Of a stretch of DNA of 64,000 bases, positions 62,428 to 64,000 are shown piece after piece. This stretch comes from Bacteroidota bacterium (GTDB lineage Bacteria > Bacteroidota > Bacteroidia > Chitinophagales > Chitinophagaceae): contig JAKQEA010000113.1 in the NCBI GenBank assembly GCA_029558715.1, positions 37,282 through 101,281 of the forward strand. The letters run 5' to 3'. Positions within the stretch are counted from its first letter, which is position 1; every line of letters begins with the position of its first letter. A model generated the notes under the pieces. It saw only the letters and a program-made list of their open reading frames with translations, was not told the origin of the DNA and ran no database searches. Made by a program: the position numbers and the translations under genes.

Positions 62428-64000
62428 TTATCTCATCCAGTTCACTTTACCCATTTTCACATCCCTTGAATTACCGCCGATCATGATCTCAAAATCACCG
62501 GCTTCCCAATCGTATTTCAGGTCGTAGTTATAAAATTTCAGGTCTTCGGGTGTGATGCTGAAAGAAACCGTTTTACTTTCCCCGGCTTTCAGCTCAATCT
62601 TCTGGAAGCCTTTCAGTTCTTTCACCGGTCTTGTTACCGAACCCACCACATCACGGATATACAATTGCACTATTTCCTTACCATCATATTTCCCGGTATT
62701 GGTAATAGTGACTGAAGCAGTGAGTGTTTGTTTTCCTTTCAGGGAAGTGCTGCTAAGTTGAATATCACTGTAAGAAAAAGAAGTATAGCTTAATCCATAA
62801 CCAAACGGGTACACCGGGTCATTACTAACATCCAAATAATTGGAACGGAATTTTGAAAACCACTTTCCATCTTCCAACGGGCGGCCTGTATTTTTATGAT
62901 TATAAAAAATAGGTACCTGTCCAATATTTTGGGGAAACGTAGTGCTCAGTTTCCCGGAAGGATTTACATCACCAAATAATACGTCAGCAATAGCATAGCC
63001 GGCTTCGCTGCCACCGAACCATACATTTAAAATGGCAGGTACATTATCATTTTCCCATTTTAAAGCCAGCGGACGTCCGGTGAATAAAACCAATACTACT
63101 GGCTTACCCGTTTTTAATAAGGCTTTCAGTAAGTCTTGCTGAATTTTTGGAATTTCAATATTGGAACGGCTGGATGATTCACCACTCATTTCAGCTGATT
63201 CGCCCAGGGCTGCTACGATCACATCAGACTGGTTTGCTATATCCAGTGCTTCTTGCAAGATCACATGGGCCGGGCGGCTGTCGCGACGTAATGATTTTCC
63301 AAACATACCTGCTCTTTCTTCAAATAAACTGTCTTCATCCAGGTTAGAGCCTCTTGCTGTAAGAATTTTTACTTTGTCACCCACTACTTCCTTCAAGCCT
63401 GTTAATACCGAAGTTGCTTTATCAAAATTAGCAGCCACACTCCAGGTGCCGGGCATATTTTCTTTATTATCAGCCAATGGCCCGATCAGCGCAATCGTTC
63501 CACTTTTCTTTAACGGCAATACATTGTTTTGATTTTTTAACAACACAAAACTTTGTGCGGCAGTGCTGCGGGCAATTTGCCTGTGTTCAGTAGTGAACAC
63601 TTCAGTCTTGGCCCTGTTCTCATCACAGTATTTATATGGATCATCAAATAAACCCAGCTTGTATTTAGCCTCCAGTATTCTTCTGCAAGCTGCGTCAATC
63701 TGCGCCAGGGTCACTTTCCCTTCCTTCAATGATTTTTGGGTGGTCAGTAAAATACCTTCGCCTACCATATCCATATCAATGCCCGCCATTAGTGCTCTTG
63801 CAGAAACAGTTTGCAGGTCACCAATACCATGATCGATCATTTCATTGATACCTGTATAGTCTGTCACAAGGAATCCTTTGAAGCCCCATTGCTTTCTTAA
63901 AACATCCGTCAGTAACCATTTATTAGCAGTTGCTGGCACTCCGTCAATTTCATTAAAAGAAGCCATCACACTTCCTGCTCCGGCATCCACGGCTGCTTTG
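62428..64000 (-). CDS. Glycoside hydrolase family 3 beta-glucosidase, N-terminal part beyond the window
   Basis: About 524 residues visible; the frame is open to the window end. The GTG at 63990 is an internal Val codon, not a start. Visible: the end of the barrel with nucleophile Asp in LVTDYTGIN, the sandwich domain with LGESAEMSGESSSRS, and a fibronectin-III-like end (VQLYIRDVVGSVTRPVKELKGF). It is a paralogue of the GH3 at 56516-58750, sharing most of the C-terminal domain, but is not a recent copy. Convergent with the epimerase gene, 3 bases apart. Confidence 0.92.
   Translation of the reverse strand, partial: KAAVDAGAGSVMASFNEIDGVPATANKWLLTDVLRKQWGFKGFLVTDYTGINEMIDHGIGDLQTVSARALMAGIDMDMVGEGILLTTQKSLKEGKVTLAQIDAACRRILEAKYKLGLFDDPYKYCDENRAKTEVFTTEHRQIARSTAAQSFVLLKNQNNVLPLKKSGTIALIGPLADNKENMPGTWSVAANFDKATSVLTGLKEVVGDKVKILTARGSNLDEDSLFEERAGMFGKSLRRDSRPAHVILQEALDIANQSDVIVAALGESAEMSGESSSRSNIEIPKIQQDLLKALLKTGKPVVLVLFTGRPLALKWENDNVPAILNVWFGGSEAGYAIADVLFGDVNPSGKLSTTFPQNIGQVPIFYNHKNTGRPLEDGKWFSKFRSNYLDVSNDPVYPFGYGLSYTSFSYSDIQLSSTSLKGKQTLTASVTITNTGKYDGKEIVQLYIRDVVGSVTRPVKELKGFQKIELKAGESKTVSFSITPEDLKFYNYDLKYDWEAGDFEIMIGGNSRDVKMGKVNWMR

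Noticed and set aside
1..64000. CRISPR arrays, tRNA/rRNA genes, insertion sequences, integrases
   Set aside because: No regularly spaced repeats, no cloverleaf candidates and no transposase or integrase frames were found on either strand.

Overview
The window is a compact chromosomal segment from a Bacteroidota bacterium, most likely of the Chitinophagaceae or a close relative. The evidence is the gene families (DUF4290, DUF4834, GH97, IF2 with a Gly/Arg-rich insert, LytTR/LytS pairs, a rhomboid with a C-terminal DUF6576-like tail), the repeated TAnnTTTG-type -7 promoter elements, the scarcity of Shine-Dalgarno sequences, and the Asp-rich lipoprotein export signal. No rRNA, tRNA, CRISPR array, insertion sequence or prophage was found. 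No gene-free stretch exceeds 300 bases.

Layout. 1-4050: a DUF4290 protein with an RGG tail, MurA carrying the Cys-to-Asp form of the active site, a secreted cupin, a DUF1080 lipoprotein and an AlkA-like glycosylase. 4105-6941: a LytTR response regulator, its LytS-type kinase and a two-domain fasciclin lipoprotein whose upstream region holds a 14-bp direct repeat with 21-bp spacing, the geometry of a LytTR operator. 7090-8664: a type II restriction-modification pair clearly homologous to EcoRV, inserted just behind cysS. 10362-12920: an EEP-family phosphohydrolase, a DinB/DUF1569-like protein and two small exported helical proteins. 13039-16545: PaaZ, an enoyl-CoA hydratase and a second AlkA-like glycosylase. 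16529-22207: a tight minus-strand run of a GH3-type acyl-adenylating protein, a PQQ-type sugar dehydrogenase, a fused AAA-ATPase/DUF4435 (TOPRIM-like) protein resembling a merged PARIS defence protein, FabG and a macro-domain protein. 22265-30893: adenosine deaminase, a HAD phosphatase, LptB, MetF, a parvulin isomerase, a TlpA-like protein and RlmD. 30903-40907: hypotheticals, a tandem rhomboid pair (the second lacks the catalytic His), Adk, MsrB, an M16 protease, a SRPBCC/GyrI-like protein and an aminotransferase. 40949-50513: small proteins, a glycosyltransferase, an EamA transporter, a SixA-like phosphatase, a PurF-type enzyme, a 1019-residue six-PAS histidine kinase and a SurA-like chaperone. 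50642-55322: the rimP-nusA-infB operon with a terminator-like leader hairpin. 55734-64000: a carbohydrate locus (esterase, two GH3 enzymes, glycerophosphodiesterase, GH97, a TIM-barrel isomerase/epimerase), cut by the window end.

The most interesting signals are the EcoRV-like system with a Glu in place of a catalytic Asp, the AAA-DUF4435 fusion 9 kb away that could act as a back-up to it, the candidate LytTR operator, and the number of genes whose -7 element ends only 4 to 8 bases before the start codon, which predicts leaderless or nearly leaderless mRNAs.
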